The notes under the pieces were generated by a model. It was not told where the DNA came from. It worked only from the letters and a program-made list of their open reading frames with translations, and did no database searches. The position numbers and the translations under genes are program-made. 60,485 nt of DNA, from contig SICV01000005.1 in the NCBI GenBank assembly GCA_009694725.1, positions 1-60,485 on the forward strand, given 5' to 3'. Origin of the DNA: Candidatus Pacearchaeota archaeon (GTDB lineage: Archaea > Nanobdellota > Nanobdellia > Pacearchaeales > GW2011-AR1). This document shows, piece by piece, positions 34,401 to 42,512 of this stretch. Positions within the stretch are counted from its first letter, which is position 1, and each line of letters starts with the position of its first letter.

Positions 34401-34704
34401 ATTGCCCATCAAATTTAACAGTTAATTCAACATACAAAGGAGCAGAGTAGGTTAAACTACGCAAACGAGCAATTGCAGGAGTAATAACGCTACTACTTCC
34501 ATCTGCTTCAATGATATTTGGTTTTTCAAGACGAATTTTACCTAATTTAATTTCCATTTCTTCATTATCTAAACTTGCATTAACTTCTTGGATAATGGTC
34601 TGCATTCGATTTTGAATAAAATCATTAAAAGAGAGAATATTCGATTCTACCAACGAGTGCTGTGCAAGATACTTTTTAATGAGGATATCTCGCGGAAGGG
34701 CCAT
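31453..34704 (-). CDS. rpoB: RNA polymerase subunit B (unsplit)
   Basis: This is the second-largest subunit, 1083 residues in one chain, whereas many euryarchaea split it into B' and B''. Landmarks are GYFIINGNERVMVMSEDL near the N-terminus, FCPTESPEGTEIGLRKNLAL, EGYNMEDAVILNKSSVDRG, the DKFSTPHGQKGVV catalytic-site loop, and a C-terminal zinc site CKSCGSMAYEDM...CSICGG. It begins one base into the rpoH stop and overlaps rpoA, so translation is tightly coupled across the operon. Confidence 0.97.
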   Translation of the reverse strand: MALPRDILIKKYLAQHSLVESNILSFNDFIQNRMQTIIQEVNASLDNEEMEIKLGKIRLEKPNIIEADGSSSVITPAIARLRSLTYSAPLYVELTVKFDGQLDTAEVEIGRIPIMVRSSFCTTSKMDSVQMEQNYMDRLDPGGYFIINGNERVMVMSEDLAANQPFIEEGRLGLTVRLFSQRGAYRIPSTISETNEGILELTFSRLKNVPLVVVLKALGMTKESDIAQAIGYENDCLIVNLYEYATIQESEDALLHLAEKAGVQGTKKEILDRMKDRIDSYLLPHIGTEKQSRTEKALTICRLVNLYLRAKENPAMRTDKDHYGNKRVKLSGDLLSDLFRVNLSILVRDIQYSLQKVAKRKKFYSLKTIAKSTLFTHRIESAIATGSWIGERSGVTQNMDKTNYLAMLSALQRVSSMLPGEQENFMARTLHPTHYGRFCPTESPEGTEIGLRKNLALLSRISTAIHFDETQVLKQLVSLGLLKQGAGKDVFFNGRFVGFADNADQFVKKIRHTRRSGDFPKDMSVQFNPILDQVFISTEVGRVLRPLIVVENGASKLQEDHLTMLGSGKILWSDLVREGILEYIDAAEEENALVATKDSDITSEHTHLEIHPIDVFGLITSLVPFGNHDQSSRLNRGSKTLKQSLGIYAANYLVRLDTDVSILHYPQKPLVRSFIYDTLEVYPAGQNIVVAIMPFEGYNMEDAVILNKSSVDRGMGRSTYFRPYSATELHYAGGLKDEICIPDKDVAGYRLERSYRFLEDDGIVSPEASMREGEVLIGRTTPPKFLSEAKDLSIQSKKEASTAIRQEEQGTVDAVFITADQEGNRIAQVRTRDLRLPEPGDKFSTPHGQKGVVGLIADGEDIPFTAHGVRPDLLFNPHGIPSRMTVGYLIELLAGKAGAVSGKIMDGTSFSGQTVGQLEGQLREMGFSFDGKETMYNGITGKKMDCKIYIGNMYYLKLKYMVKNKIHARASGKVALLTRQPIEGRARGGALRLGEMEQQALVGHGASLLLKERYDSDKTIIYICKSCGSMAYEDMIRNKIACSICGGSDAEPIEISYAFKLLYDELLGLGVHTAFELKNKFEQ

Positions 34705-34913
34705 TAAGCAACCACCCTGAAATAAATATTAGTCTTTCCTTCTTCATCATGACGTTCAATTTTAACAACTTCACCATGTTGACAACCTTCAGGCAATCCA
34801 GGGTCAGCTTGCTTAATTTTAGGCAATTGTGAAATAGAAACATTATATTTATCGGTTAATTCTTTTACATCGGATGGGTTCAATTTGAGGTGTTTGGGTT
34901 GTAGGATATGCAT
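34704..34913 (-). CDS. rpoH: RNA polymerase subunit H (Rpb5-like)
   Basis: This is the small jaw subunit, equivalent to the C-terminal part of eukaryotic Rpb5. The 69 residues show HILQPKHLKLNPSDVKELTD, LPKIKQADPG and the C-terminal IYFRVV. It is the first gene of the rpoH-rpoB-rpoA-nusA operon. The TATA box is ~65 bases upstream, so the operon has a short leader rather than the leaderless style seen elsewhere in the window. Confidence 0.95.
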   Translation of the reverse strand: MHILQPKHLKLNPSDVKELTDKYNVSISQLPKIKQADPGLPEGCQHGEVVKIERHDEEGKTNIYFRVVA

Positions 34914-34973
34914 CTGAAAGGGCGGATAGTAGTCCCCAACTGAAGGTGAGGAGTACAGTGGTGTGCAAAAGTG

Positions 34974-34990
34974 GCTTTTTAAACCTTTTT
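34974..34990 (-). promoter_or_regulatory. Promoter of the RNA polymerase operon
   Basis: AAAAAGGTTTAAAAAGCC on the minus strand forms a BRE plus TATA, placing transcription start near 34955 and leaving a leader of roughly 40 bases before rpoH. Confidence 0.6.
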
Positions 34991-35093
34991 GGTGAAAAAG
35001 ATTTCAGAAATAGTCAGTCGAATATTCTATTCAAAACGAGTAAATCTTCCCATTAACCAACCTTTAAATACCATTTTCTTATTCAATAAGTAC

Positions 35094-35168
35094 GGCCGCG
35101 TAGCTCAGCCTGGATAGAGTACAGGACTTTTAATCCTGGTGTCGTGGGTTCAAACCCCATCGCGGTCA
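35094..35168 (+). tRNA. tRNA-Lys (UUU)
   Basis: The cloverleaf is complete: acceptor GGCCGCG/CGCGGTC (one G-U), D stem GCTC/GAGT, anticodon stem CAGGA/TCCTG enclosing CTTTTAA (anticodon UUU), variable GTGTC, T stem GTGGG/CCCAT with loop TTCAAAC, discriminator A. No CCA is encoded. TATA TTTAAATA lies at 35063-35070. Confidence 0.97.
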
Positions 35169-35221
35169 TTACAGTAATTCTTGATTATGTTCGATGGGGT
35201 GTTTCAAAGTATTAACAATAC

Positions 35222-35527
35222 CTATGCTTCATCTAAAATAATTCTTCGCGTAAATGTTCCCCGTTCTTTACTTTTTTCTTCTTGAGCATTTTTAACGGTA
35301 CGTTTTCCAATTTTCTTTGCAACCATGAGTGCATCAAGCACTTCAAAAATATCCACGAGGTGATCGATACTTCCAGAAGTGGCGAATTCTTTAACTTCTT
35401 CATGCAATTTTTCAACAAGTTTTGTTTGATATTCGGCATGTGACGCAATATGCGTAATCGGTACTTTACCTTCTTTTTTTAAGATAATTTCCGGGATTTT
35501 ATTTCGAACTAACGTATTATATTTCAT
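35222..35527 (-). CDS. MazG/HisE-like NTP pyrophosphohydrolase
   Basis: I start at Met6 (35527, MKYNTLVRNKIPEIILKKEG), the family's usual beginning. The all-alpha NTP-PPase core shows KLVEKLHEEVKEF, with the E-x2-E metal motif, and HLVDIFEVLDAL with the downstream E/D motif. These enzymes clear aberrant nucleotides; the LVRNKIPE opening marks a phosphoribosyl-ATP-pyrophosphohydrolase-like subgroup that is not part of histidine synthesis. The C-terminus is longer and basic. It is monocistronic. Confidence 0.85.
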   Translation of the reverse strand: MKYNTLVRNKIPEIILKKEGKVPITHIASHAEYQTKLVEKLHEEVKEFATSGSIDHLVDIFEVLDALMVAKKIGKRTVKNAQEEKSKERGTFTRRIILDEA

Positions 35528-35575
35528 GGGTCTCTCAACCACAATCTCCTTAAAAGGATGTCGTTATAAAGCGCT

Positions 35576-36001
35576 ATGAGACTCTGGTCACTCCATCCTC
35601 ACCATCTCGATGCCAAAGGGCTTGTTGCACTTTGGCGAGAAGGATTGCTCGCAAAGGCAGTCCTCGAAGAAAAAACAAAGGGGTACACCAATCACCCACA
35701 GCTCATCAGGTTCAAACGTCATAGGTACCCACTAAAAGCGCTCAACTATTACCTTCTGATCGTGCAGGAAGAAGCAACAGCGAGGGGATATTCCTTTGAT
35801 AAAACGAAAATACGACATGTAAAGCATCCAGGCACATACCCTCTTACCCAAGGGCAATTCAACTATGAACAACTCCATCTTCAAAAGAAGCTCATAACAC
35901 GAGATAAGCATAAACATACAGAAAACAAACAGACAAAATGGGGCTCCCACCCTTTATTTTGTATTGTGGACGGAGAAATTGAAGACTGGGAAAAGACTTA
36001 G
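35576..36001 (+). CDS. Pyrimidine-dimer DNA glycosylase (Pyr_excise-type)
   Basis: MRLWSLHPHHLDAKGLVALW, then REGLLAKAVLEEKTKGYTNH and PQLIRFK is the hallmark of the T4 DenV-like family, which removes UV dimers by glycosylase/AP-lyase action. In T4 the catalytic amine is the N-terminal Thr after Met removal and Glu23 is essential; here the second residue is Arg, and REG supplies the Glu, so whether it has lyase activity is uncertain. Length (141) matches. ATG 35576 follows a TTATAAAGCGC TATA. It overlaps thioredoxin by 4 bases, convergent. Confidence 0.8.
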   Translation: MRLWSLHPHHLDAKGLVALWREGLLAKAVLEEKTKGYTNHPQLIRFKRHRYPLKALNYYLLIVQEEATARGYSFDKTKIRHVKHPGTYPLTQGQFNYEQLHLQKKLITRDKHKHTENKQTKWGSHPLFCIVDGEIEDWEKT

Positions 36002-36315
36002 AATACTTCGTTCGCTTTCGCAACAATCTCATCTGCTTCCAAAACGCCAACCGTTCTGTCAACTACTTCCCCATCTTTGATAAATAATAACGTCGGAATA
36101 CTCATGACCTCATACTGTTGTGCAAGGTCTTGTTCCTTATCTATATTTACTTTCGCCACTTTTACCTTTCCTCCAAGCTTTCCTGCAGCCGCTTCAACTT
36201 CCGGCCCAATAATTGTGCACGGGCCACACCATTCAGCCCAGAAATCGATGATCCAGTTACCTTTTCGTGTATGCGCTTCAAATGCAGCGTGTGAGAAATG
36301 TAGAACGTCACCCAT
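35998..36315 (-). CDS. trxA: Thioredoxin
   Basis: WAEWCGPCTIIGPEVEA carries the redox-active CGPC, and MSIPTLLFIKDGEVVDR has the cis-Pro that completes the active site. The 105 residues are standard. It reduces protein disulfides and could also serve the class II ribonucleotide reductase encoded nearby, whose C-terminal CxxC needs a thiol donor. No thioredoxin reductase gene is in the window. Confidence 0.95.
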   Translation of the reverse strand: MGDVLHFSHAAFEAHTRKGNWIIDFWAEWCGPCTIIGPEVEAAAGKLGGKVKVAKVNIDKEQDLAQQYEVMSIPTLLFIKDGEVVDRTVGVLEADEIVAKANEVF

Positions 36316-36403
36316 CTCTCTTATTTTTCTTAGTCATATTTAAACATTATGGGGGTGAAAATAGCGACGATAACTAGTTATAGCTGGAGGGTATCTTCAA
36401 ACA

Positions 36404-37003
36404 ATGAATAAACAAGACATTCTGACAAAGTTAGTGACCTTAGGTATTCCTTCCCCACTTATTCAAGCAATTTCGTTAGTAGATAGAGAACAATTCGTTC
36501 CCCATAACGTACGATTGTACGCGTATGAAGATACCGCATTACCTATTGAACACGGTATGACGCTCCCTCCGGTTTCTATCGTGGCTAAGATGCTCACACT
36601 TACTGAACTCGCAGATAATCAAAAAATACTAGAAATTGGCTCGGGTTCCGGCTATGTTCTCGCCCTTATTGCCAAAGCGTATCCGGGAACTGAGTGTTTC
36701 GGACTTGAAATCAACGCGCGAGTCGCATTTAGTACCGTGAAACGTCTTGAAAATTATAAAAATATTCATCTTTTTGCAAAATCGGGTTTTAATGGTTTCT
36801 CTGAACAAGCCCCCTTTGATCGTATTATAGTCAGCGCAGCAGCAGAAAATACTGAAACCCTCCTCTTACTCCTTCCCCAACTTATCGAAGGAGGAATCAT
36901 TATCGCGCCCGTTGGAGATAAACTTATTCACATTCGTCGTACTGAACATTCACATCGCATTACCGAACATCCCGGCACAACGTTCGTCCCCTTAGTTAAA
37001 TAG
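36404..37003 (+). CDS. pcm: Protein-L-isoaspartate O-methyltransferase
   Basis: It repairs isomerised Asp/Asn residues using SAM. REQFVPHNVRLYAYEDTALP and the SAM loop KILEIGSGSGYVLALIA are diagnostic, followed by the acidic GLEIN and FDRIIVSAAAENT. The motif usually written GQTISQP is GMTLPPVS here. The 199 residues are slightly short at the C-terminus. TATA-like GTTATAGCTGG is at ~36371-36380, ~25 bases before ATG. Confidence 0.92.
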   Translation: MNKQDILTKLVTLGIPSPLIQAISLVDREQFVPHNVRLYAYEDTALPIEHGMTLPPVSIVAKMLTLTELADNQKILEIGSGSGYVLALIAKAYPGTECFGLEINARVAFSTVKRLENYKNIHLFAKSGFNGFSEQAPFDRIIVSAAAENTETLLLLLPQLIEGGIIIAPVGDKLIHIRRTEHSHRITEHPGTTFVPLVK

Positions 37004-37017
37004 AAAAATAATTCTTT

Positions 37018-37212
37018 TTATTCAAGCAGATATCGTTCGTGTTGAGCAGGAACTAGTTCTTCAAAATACATTCGTTGTGCTTCGAGTTCATGAGTGATAG
37101 TTTCTCGTTCAGGTTCTTTTCGCATATGGCGATACTGTCGACGGTTTTGATACAACCATTTTGAAATCAAGCCCTCTTCAAAAAAATCAGGACGAGGAAA
37201 AGTACGAGCCAT
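37018..37212 (-). CDS. Small charged protein downstream of doxX
   Basis: The 64-residue protein starts 8 bases after the doxX stop, so it is in the same transcript. It is rich in Arg, Glu and Tyr (WLYQNRRQYRHMRKEPERET), soluble and helical. No family was recognised. It might be a cytoplasmic partner of DoxX. Confidence 0.5.
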   Translation of the reverse strand: MARTFPRPDFFEEGLISKWLYQNRRQYRHMRKEPERETITHELEAQRMYFEELVPAQHERYLLE

Positions 37213-37220
37213 GCGAAAAG

Positions 37221-37598
37221 TTATCTGCGCTTAGCATAGTAATTATCTAACGACCAGTCACCTGATCCTTTAAACAACAATAAGAGGAATGCAACAGCAT
37301 ATAACAAGGCAAGTTCTCCCTTGTTCGCAAGTGGACTTAATGCATTTCCGGCATGCACCATAAAGTAAGCAACCAACATCTGACCTGCACACAAGAATGA
37401 AACAACACGAGTAAACAATCCCACGGTAACTAAAATACCGCCCACAAATTCAACTAATCCTGCAACACCCATCAATGAAGTAGCATCAAAATATCCACCA
37501 AATAATTTCTGTGCTCCATTAGCCATAAACAAAAGACCAACAGCAATACGAAATGCACCAAGCATTTTGTCTTTATGATTATCTAAGAACACCTTCAT
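37221..37598 (-). CDS. DoxX-family membrane protein
   Basis: Four membrane helices follow the DoxX layout: FRIAVGLLFMANGAQKLFGG, LMGVAGLVEFVGGILVTVGL, FLCAGQMLVAYFMVHAG and ALLYAVAFLLLLFKGSG. The conserved G-x-Q-K and the E in VEFVGG are present. The founding DoxX is a thiosulfate-quinone oxidoreductase subunit, but this broad family has other roles, including redox stress. The 64-aa gene follows it closely. Confidence 0.88.
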   Translation of the reverse strand: MKVFLDNHKDKMLGAFRIAVGLLFMANGAQKLFGGYFDATSLMGVAGLVEFVGGILVTVGLFTRVVSFLCAGQMLVAYFMVHAGNALSPLANKGELALLYAVAFLLLLFKGSGDWSLDNYYAKRR

Positions 37599-37641
37599 AG
37601 TTTATTTTATGCAAGGGATTATTTAAACATTACGGGAAAAA

Positions 37642-40545
37642 TTATTCCCCGCAGCCAGATCTCGTCGTTTGTTTACAGGACGTACACACCATTGCACAGT
37701 TACCCAGGCGCTTTGCAGGTCCACCGCACTGAGGGCAGACAAGCCCTTCATTCCCAAAAGTTTTGAGCGAAGCTTGCTCTTCTACTTTCGCAGGTTGTCC
37801 ATCGCTTAATGAAGTCTCATCCTGCATGACTTCAGTCAATGAAAGGGAAGCTTGTGTAACTGCACCAGGCTGGACAGGAGTTAGACTTACATTCAGTCCA
37901 CCCGCACCCGGACCAAATCTGCTCAACATAAACTGAGAGATATAATCCACAATAGAAGAAGCGGTACGAATCGGGACATACCCTGCATCCAAGTCTCCCG
38001 GTAATGCTCCTTTCACAAACCCTGCAGGCTCAAACTTCTGATGCCGGAACTTATTGAACAAGACATCAACTGGAATACCAAATTGCAAGTTCATGGAGAT
38101 CGACGTTGCCCAGGCATCAACTAATCCATTAACCGTGCTTCCTACCTTGTGCATCGTGAGGAACAATTCCCCAGGCTTCCCATCATCATAGAGACCAATT
38201 GTCAAATACCCTTCATGGCCTGCAATTTCAAACTTATGGGTAATGGCCTGACGTGTTTGAGGTAATTTCTTCCGTTCAAGTTTAACCAACTGGACTTGTG
38301 GAGCAACAGCATCTTTCTTCACCATTTCTCCTTCCGTCTTCTTGGTATTCAACGGCTGAGAACGTTTCGAGTTTTCACGATAAATAGCGACAGCCTTCAG
38401 ACCAAGCTGCCAGGAAAGCGCATAGGCTTCAGCAATGTCAGTAACAGTCGAAGTTTCAGGTAAATTGACTGTTTTACTAATAGCTCCTGAAATAAACGGT
38501 TGTCCGGCAGCCATCATTTTCACGTGACCCGACCATTGGATACTACGTGTTCCTTTTGCAGGTTTAAAGGCACAATCAAAGACAGCAAAATGCTCAGGAC
38601 GCACATCAGGAGCACCTTCAATCGTATCCTGCTTATCAATAAAGTCAATAATACGACTCACTGCATCTTCAGAATACCCCAGTGTGCGTAACGCAAGAGG
38701 AACTGAACGATTCACGATCTTCAACATCCCCCCTCCGCTCAGTACTTTATACTTAACTAACGCTATGTCTGGTTCAACGCCCGTTGTGTCACAATCCATC
38801 ATAAAAGCGATCGTTCCCGTTGGAGCTAACACGGTCATCTGGGAATTACGGAATCCGAAGTAAGTCCCTGTTTCAACCGCATCACTCCAACTATCCCAGG
38901 CATGATTTGTTAACTCACGTAAGAATGAAGGCATTTTGGCGACATCAATTCCCTTGACAGCATCTCGATGCATGTTCATTACTGCGAGCATTGGTTCCTT
39001 ATTCTTTTGAAAACCAGGAAACGGACCAACCAACGAAGCAAGTTCAGAAGAAATCAGATACGCTTCCCCACACATAAGGGCAGTCAATGCAGCAGCAACT
39101 GCTCGCCCTTCGTCAGAATCATACGGCAAGCCCCAACTCATCAACAAAGCACCCAAATTAGCGTAACCCATTCCTAATGGACGATAATCCCGGCTATTAC
39201 GACAAATTTTTGCTGTTGGGTAACTACTCCCATCAACTAATAAGTCCATACAAATCGCCAAGATCTTGACGACATGTTTGTATCGTGCAACATCAAAGCT
39301 CCCATCATCCCTGCGGAATTTCATTAAATTAATGCTGGCAAGATTACAAGCACTATCATCAATAAACATATATTCAGAACACGGATTACTTGCATTAATA
39401 CGCGCAGTATTCTTACACGTGTGCCACTTATTAATCGTGGTATCATATTGCATACCTGGATCCCCACACAACCATGTTCCTTCTGCAATTTTCAACAGTA
39501 AGTCCTTCGCAGCGTATTTCTCACAAGGTTCGCCCGTCTTAACCATCTTTGTCCACCATTCTCCATTCTGTTGCGCCGTCACCATAAATTCATCACTCAC
39601 GCGCACGGACATATTAGAATTCTGGAAAAAGACACTACCATAGGCATCCCCATTCATGCCCCCCGAATATCCATGCTCAATTAATGCCCAGGCCTTTTTT
39701 TCTTCCATTTGTTTTGCGGTAATAAAATCAAGGATATCGGGGTGATCAATATTCAAAATTTCCATTTTTGCAGCTCGACGCGTCTTCCCACCAGACTTAA
39801 CTACGCCCGCATACGCATCATACCCTTTCATAAATGACAACGGTCCTGAGGCTTTCCCACCGCCCGTGACTTTTTCTCGGCTACTCCGTAAGGGGGAACG
39901 ATTGGTACCGGTACCTGAACCTGCTTTGAATAAATTAGCTTCAGCAACTTGTACTTCCATAATCGATTCCATCGTATCCTGAATACTTTGAATGAAACAA
40001 GCAGAACATTGGGGACGATCATCCGTCTTGAATGTAGGCATGATCGTATCGCTCTGTGCATCCCATTTCCAAGAACTCACTCCCCCTGCCCCCGCGTTGT
40101 ATTCCTGAATACCTGCATTAAACCAGACCGGAGAATTAAACACTGCAAGTTGATTCACACAAATAGCAATGATTTCATCATGTAACACCTGCGCTTGTGT
40201 TTCATTAAAGTATCCCTGTTTAATCGCTTGACGACGGATATAGCGCGCTACGCGTCCAATAAGCTGTTCTACGCTGTTTTCACGTTCACCTTTGAGCATA
40301 TCCCCCCAGAAATACTTATTCGCAACAACTTTAATGGCCAACGCACTCCAAAAGTCAGGGCGCTTGACTGCGGGTTGGGTAAACACTGCCTTTCCCATAT
40401 CATCAGTCAACTTCACATCATCACTAATCCACGTAATGGGGTTCCCAAAGATATCAAAATGAAACGGATTCTTCCCTTCAACAGTTAAGACTCGTTCAGG
40501 GCTAAAGGTACCCAGGGTCAATTGGTGCATACGTTCAGGCGTCAT
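37642..40545 (-). CDS. nrdJ: Class II (cobalamin-dependent) ribonucleotide reductase
   Basis: It makes deoxyribonucleotides using adenosylcobalamin. The three catalytic-site cysteines are visible: QCSACFIQS, NPCSEYMF (with its Glu) and ACNLASINL. The long chain (967) includes the C-terminal TSCPD-like region and a final Cys cluster (CPQCGGPAKRLGNC...CTSC, then SGCGE) that passes electrons to the active site. It starts 4 bases inside nrdR. No beta-subunit gene is nearby, as expected for class II, and I saw no cobalamin riboswitch upstream. The cell must obtain B12. Confidence 0.96.
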   Translation of the reverse strand: MTPERMHQLTLGTFSPERVLTVEGKNPFHFDIFGNPITWISDDVKLTDDMGKAVFTQPAVKRPDFWSALAIKVVANKYFWGDMLKGERENSVEQLIGRVARYIRRQAIKQGYFNETQAQVLHDEIIAICVNQLAVFNSPVWFNAGIQEYNAGAGGVSSWKWDAQSDTIMPTFKTDDRPQCSACFIQSIQDTMESIMEVQVAEANLFKAGSGTGTNRSPLRSSREKVTGGGKASGPLSFMKGYDAYAGVVKSGGKTRRAAKMEILNIDHPDILDFITAKQMEEKKAWALIEHGYSGGMNGDAYGSVFFQNSNMSVRVSDEFMVTAQQNGEWWTKMVKTGEPCEKYAAKDLLLKIAEGTWLCGDPGMQYDTTINKWHTCKNTARINASNPCSEYMFIDDSACNLASINLMKFRRDDGSFDVARYKHVVKILAICMDLLVDGSSYPTAKICRNSRDYRPLGMGYANLGALLMSWGLPYDSDEGRAVAAALTALMCGEAYLISSELASLVGPFPGFQKNKEPMLAVMNMHRDAVKGIDVAKMPSFLRELTNHAWDSWSDAVETGTYFGFRNSQMTVLAPTGTIAFMMDCDTTGVEPDIALVKYKVLSGGGMLKIVNRSVPLALRTLGYSEDAVSRIIDFIDKQDTIEGAPDVRPEHFAVFDCAFKPAKGTRSIQWSGHVKMMAAGQPFISGAISKTVNLPETSTVTDIAEAYALSWQLGLKAVAIYRENSKRSQPLNTKKTEGEMVKKDAVAPQVQLVKLERKKLPQTRQAITHKFEIAGHEGYLTIGLYDDGKPGELFLTMHKVGSTVNGLVDAWATSISMNLQFGIPVDVLFNKFRHQKFEPAGFVKGALPGDLDAGYVPIRTASSIVDYISQFMLSRFGPGAGGLNVSLTPVQPGAVTQASLSLTEVMQDETSLSDGQPAKVEEQASLKTFGNEGLVCPQCGGPAKRLGNCAMVCTSCKQTTRSGCGE

Positions 40546-40976
40546 AACTGTTGCAACTCCCGTTTAAAGTCAGCCGCATCACTAAAATCCTTATACACTG
40601 AGGCAAATCGAATATACGCCACATCATCGACCCGTTTCAATTCTTTAGATACTAATGCCCCAACTACCTGACTACCTACCTCTTTGCCTTCTTTTCGTAG
40701 TTTGTCTTGTATTGTTGCTATCATTCGTTCAATTGTGTCTGTGCTCACCGGCCGTTTCTGACAGGCAATCACAATTCCTCTTTTTAATTGATCCTGATCG
40801 AAATCTTCCCGTCGGCCATCTTTTTTCACAACCGTCAGGTCAATCTCCTCCAGGAGTTCTTGCGTGTTAAAGCGTTTTTCACACTTCAAACATTCACGGC
40901 GACGCTTTGCTTTCCCTTCCACATCACGTTTATCAACCACTTTGGTCTCATCGTGTTTGCAATAGGGGCAGCGCAT
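40542..40976 (-). CDS. nrdR: NrdR transcriptional repressor
   Basis: MRCPYCKHDETKVVDKRDVE with C-x2-C and the later CLKCEKRFNTQE makes the zinc ribbon; the rest is an ATP-cone (VVKKDGRREDFDQDQLKRGI). NrdR senses ATP/dATP and represses ribonucleotide reductase genes. Its gene overlaps nrdJ by 4 bases, so regulator and target are co-transcribed and autoregulation is likely. NrdR is chiefly bacterial and this pair is notable in an archaeon. TATA GTTTAAATAG near 41055 leaves a ~55-base leader. Confidence 0.96.
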   Translation of the reverse strand: MRCPYCKHDETKVVDKRDVEGKAKRRRECLKCEKRFNTQELLEEIDLTVVKKDGRREDFDQDQLKRGIVIACQKRPVSTDTIERMIATIQDKLRKEGKEVGSQVVGALVSKELKRVDDVAYIRFASVYKDFSDAADFKRELQQL

Positions 40977-41133
40977 AGGTCACCACAAGCTATTGTGTTT
41001 CCCCAGTAGAAGAACCACAACATCTTGTTTATACTCTCTCCACAATCATTTCTCTATTTAAACCTTGTTCCATTTTATTTTTTCTCGACGATAAAATACT
41101 TATCTTTTTCTGTCTTCTTTTTTAAGTGGCACT

Positions 41134-41400
41134 ATGAAAAAAAGCGATGTTTTTTATAGAATCAAATCATCACAGATTATGCAAACACTCTTCAAACGTC
41201 ATCAAGCAATCATCCTTCTGAGAATTCCTGACCTTGAACGAGTGGAATGGTACGGAGATGAACAACCACTCACCAAAGGAATGTCGGGGACTATCAATAT
41301 CCTTCTTCCCAACGGCCAGTATCACGTAGAAATCAAAGACAAAGCAGGCGCGATACTCTGTTACGCTCCCTGTAACGAAGAAGATTTGCAAGCGGCCTAA
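41134..41400 (+). CDS. Hypothetical beta-rich protein, 88 aa
   Basis: No family was recognised. After a basic helix (KSSQIMQTLFKRHQ) come short strands (AIILLRIPDLERVEWYG, GTINILLPNGQYHVEIKD) that look like a small beta domain. It ends 32 bases before the YciB-like gene on the same strand, so the two may share a transcript. Confidence 0.5.
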   Translation: MKKSDVFYRIKSSQIMQTLFKRHQAIILLRIPDLERVEWYGDEQPLTKGMSGTINILLPNGQYHVEIKDKAGAILCYAPCNEEDLQAA

Positions 41401-41432
41401 AGGCCTTTAAACTATCCCCTTCTCAAGCAGAT

Positions 41433-42005
41433 ATGTCTTTCAAAGGGAAACAATTTCTCGCGCTTACGATCGAATTTGGTCCGATCATTGGCTTTCTTAT
41501 TTCGTCTACATTCGTTTCATTCATCACTGCTGCAAGCATTTTTGTTGTAACAACGATTCTGGCCCTCATCATCGCACAGAGTACTCAAGGACGTCTAGCT
41601 CTTTTCCCCCTCATTGCCGGCTTCAGCGTAATACTGGGGGGAGGAGCAACAGTCCTCTATCAAGACTCCTTCTGGCTTATTCTCAAGGATACACTCTATA
41701 ACGGCGCCTTCTTTCTCGTGATTAGCGGTGGTCTACTCGTCAATAAACTCCCCTTACAATCTCTCTTTGGTTCCTTATTCCATATGTCTGATACAGGCTG
41801 GCGCATTCTTTCTTATCGCTGGGCAACGATGTTTGGCCTCTTAGCACTCTCAAATTACCTCGTGGGAGCCTACACCTCAGAGCAGACCTGGTTGATGTAC
41901 AAATTCGGTGCAACACTCGTGACCACGATGTTTGCCCTCTATCAATTCACCATCTCACGCAAACATCGTCTTCCAGGGTCAAACGTCTGGGGCATGGTTG
42001 TCTAG
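41433..42005 (+). CDS. YciB/septation-protein-A-like membrane protein
   Basis: Five to six membrane helices with the family pattern: an N-terminal EFGPIIGFLIS helix, then FWLILKDTLYNGAFFLVISG and RILSYRWATMFGLLALSNYL. The W-R-I-L-x-x-RWA and the N of LSNY correspond to the W-K-L-N-x-A-W and LAN motifs of bacterial YciB. In bacteria YciB affects septation and envelope integrity. At 190 residues it matches in length. It is unusual in an archaeon and suggests transfer from a bacterial host or partner. Confidence 0.7.
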   Translation: MSFKGKQFLALTIEFGPIIGFLISSTFVSFITAASIFVVTTILALIIAQSTQGRLALFPLIAGFSVILGGGATVLYQDSFWLILKDTLYNGAFFLVISGGLLVNKLPLQSLFGSLFHMSDTGWRILSYRWATMFGLLALSNYLVGAYTSEQTWLMYKFGATLVTTMFALYQFTISRKHRLPGSNVWGMVV

Positions 42006-42042
42006 CGATATCCTTTTATAGAAGAAGCACAGAAACAAGAGG

Positions 42043-42486
42043 ATGGATCGCACCTTCCCTCCACCACTCAGGCTTCCTAAAACCCTCTTTCTTCTCCCCC
42101 TCACCCTCTGTTCCGATAATATCGATCATCTCATTTCAGAGCATATCCAAGCCCTGAGAAGACTCTATCGTCCTCTGCAATTCTGGTATGATACTCCTCA
42201 AGGCGCACAAACAGATGTAGTCTTTTCCAGCACTCGCTATAATGCTCGGACCAGCGGGGTAGCTGTATACGCAATGGAACGAGAACTAGAAAGAAGAAGA
42301 GCGCCCCACACACCTCAAGCGTGTGTTGAGGTGATAACCAGCGCATTCAACCAAAGTTCTCTCATCTATCTTATCACGACAGCAGAGACCATGCAAAAAA
42401 GAATACACGAACTACTTGTTAAGCAAGGGATTACTCCGCAGGCCTATGCACTAGGCCTCATTTCTCAAGTTGATATTACTCGGTAG
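42043..42486 (+). CDS. Hypothetical protein, 147 aa
   Basis: No family was recognised. It is soluble and alpha/beta (PKTLFLLPLTLCSDNIDHLI, RLYRPLQFWYDTPQGAQTDV, SSLIYLITTAETMQKRIHEL), perhaps a small Rossmann-like fold without a clear nucleotide loop. TATA-like CTTTTATAGAAG lies ~25 bases before ATG. It converges on the lipoprotein gene. Confidence 0.5.
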   Translation: MDRTFPPPLRLPKTLFLLPLTLCSDNIDHLISEHIQALRRLYRPLQFWYDTPQGAQTDVVFSSTRYNARTSGVAVYAMERELERRRAPHTPQACVEVITSAFNQSSLIYLITTAETMQKRIHELLVKQGITPQAYALGLISQVDITR

Positions 42487-42512
42487 AACGTGTGTAAAGA
42501 GGGAGAGAAAAA

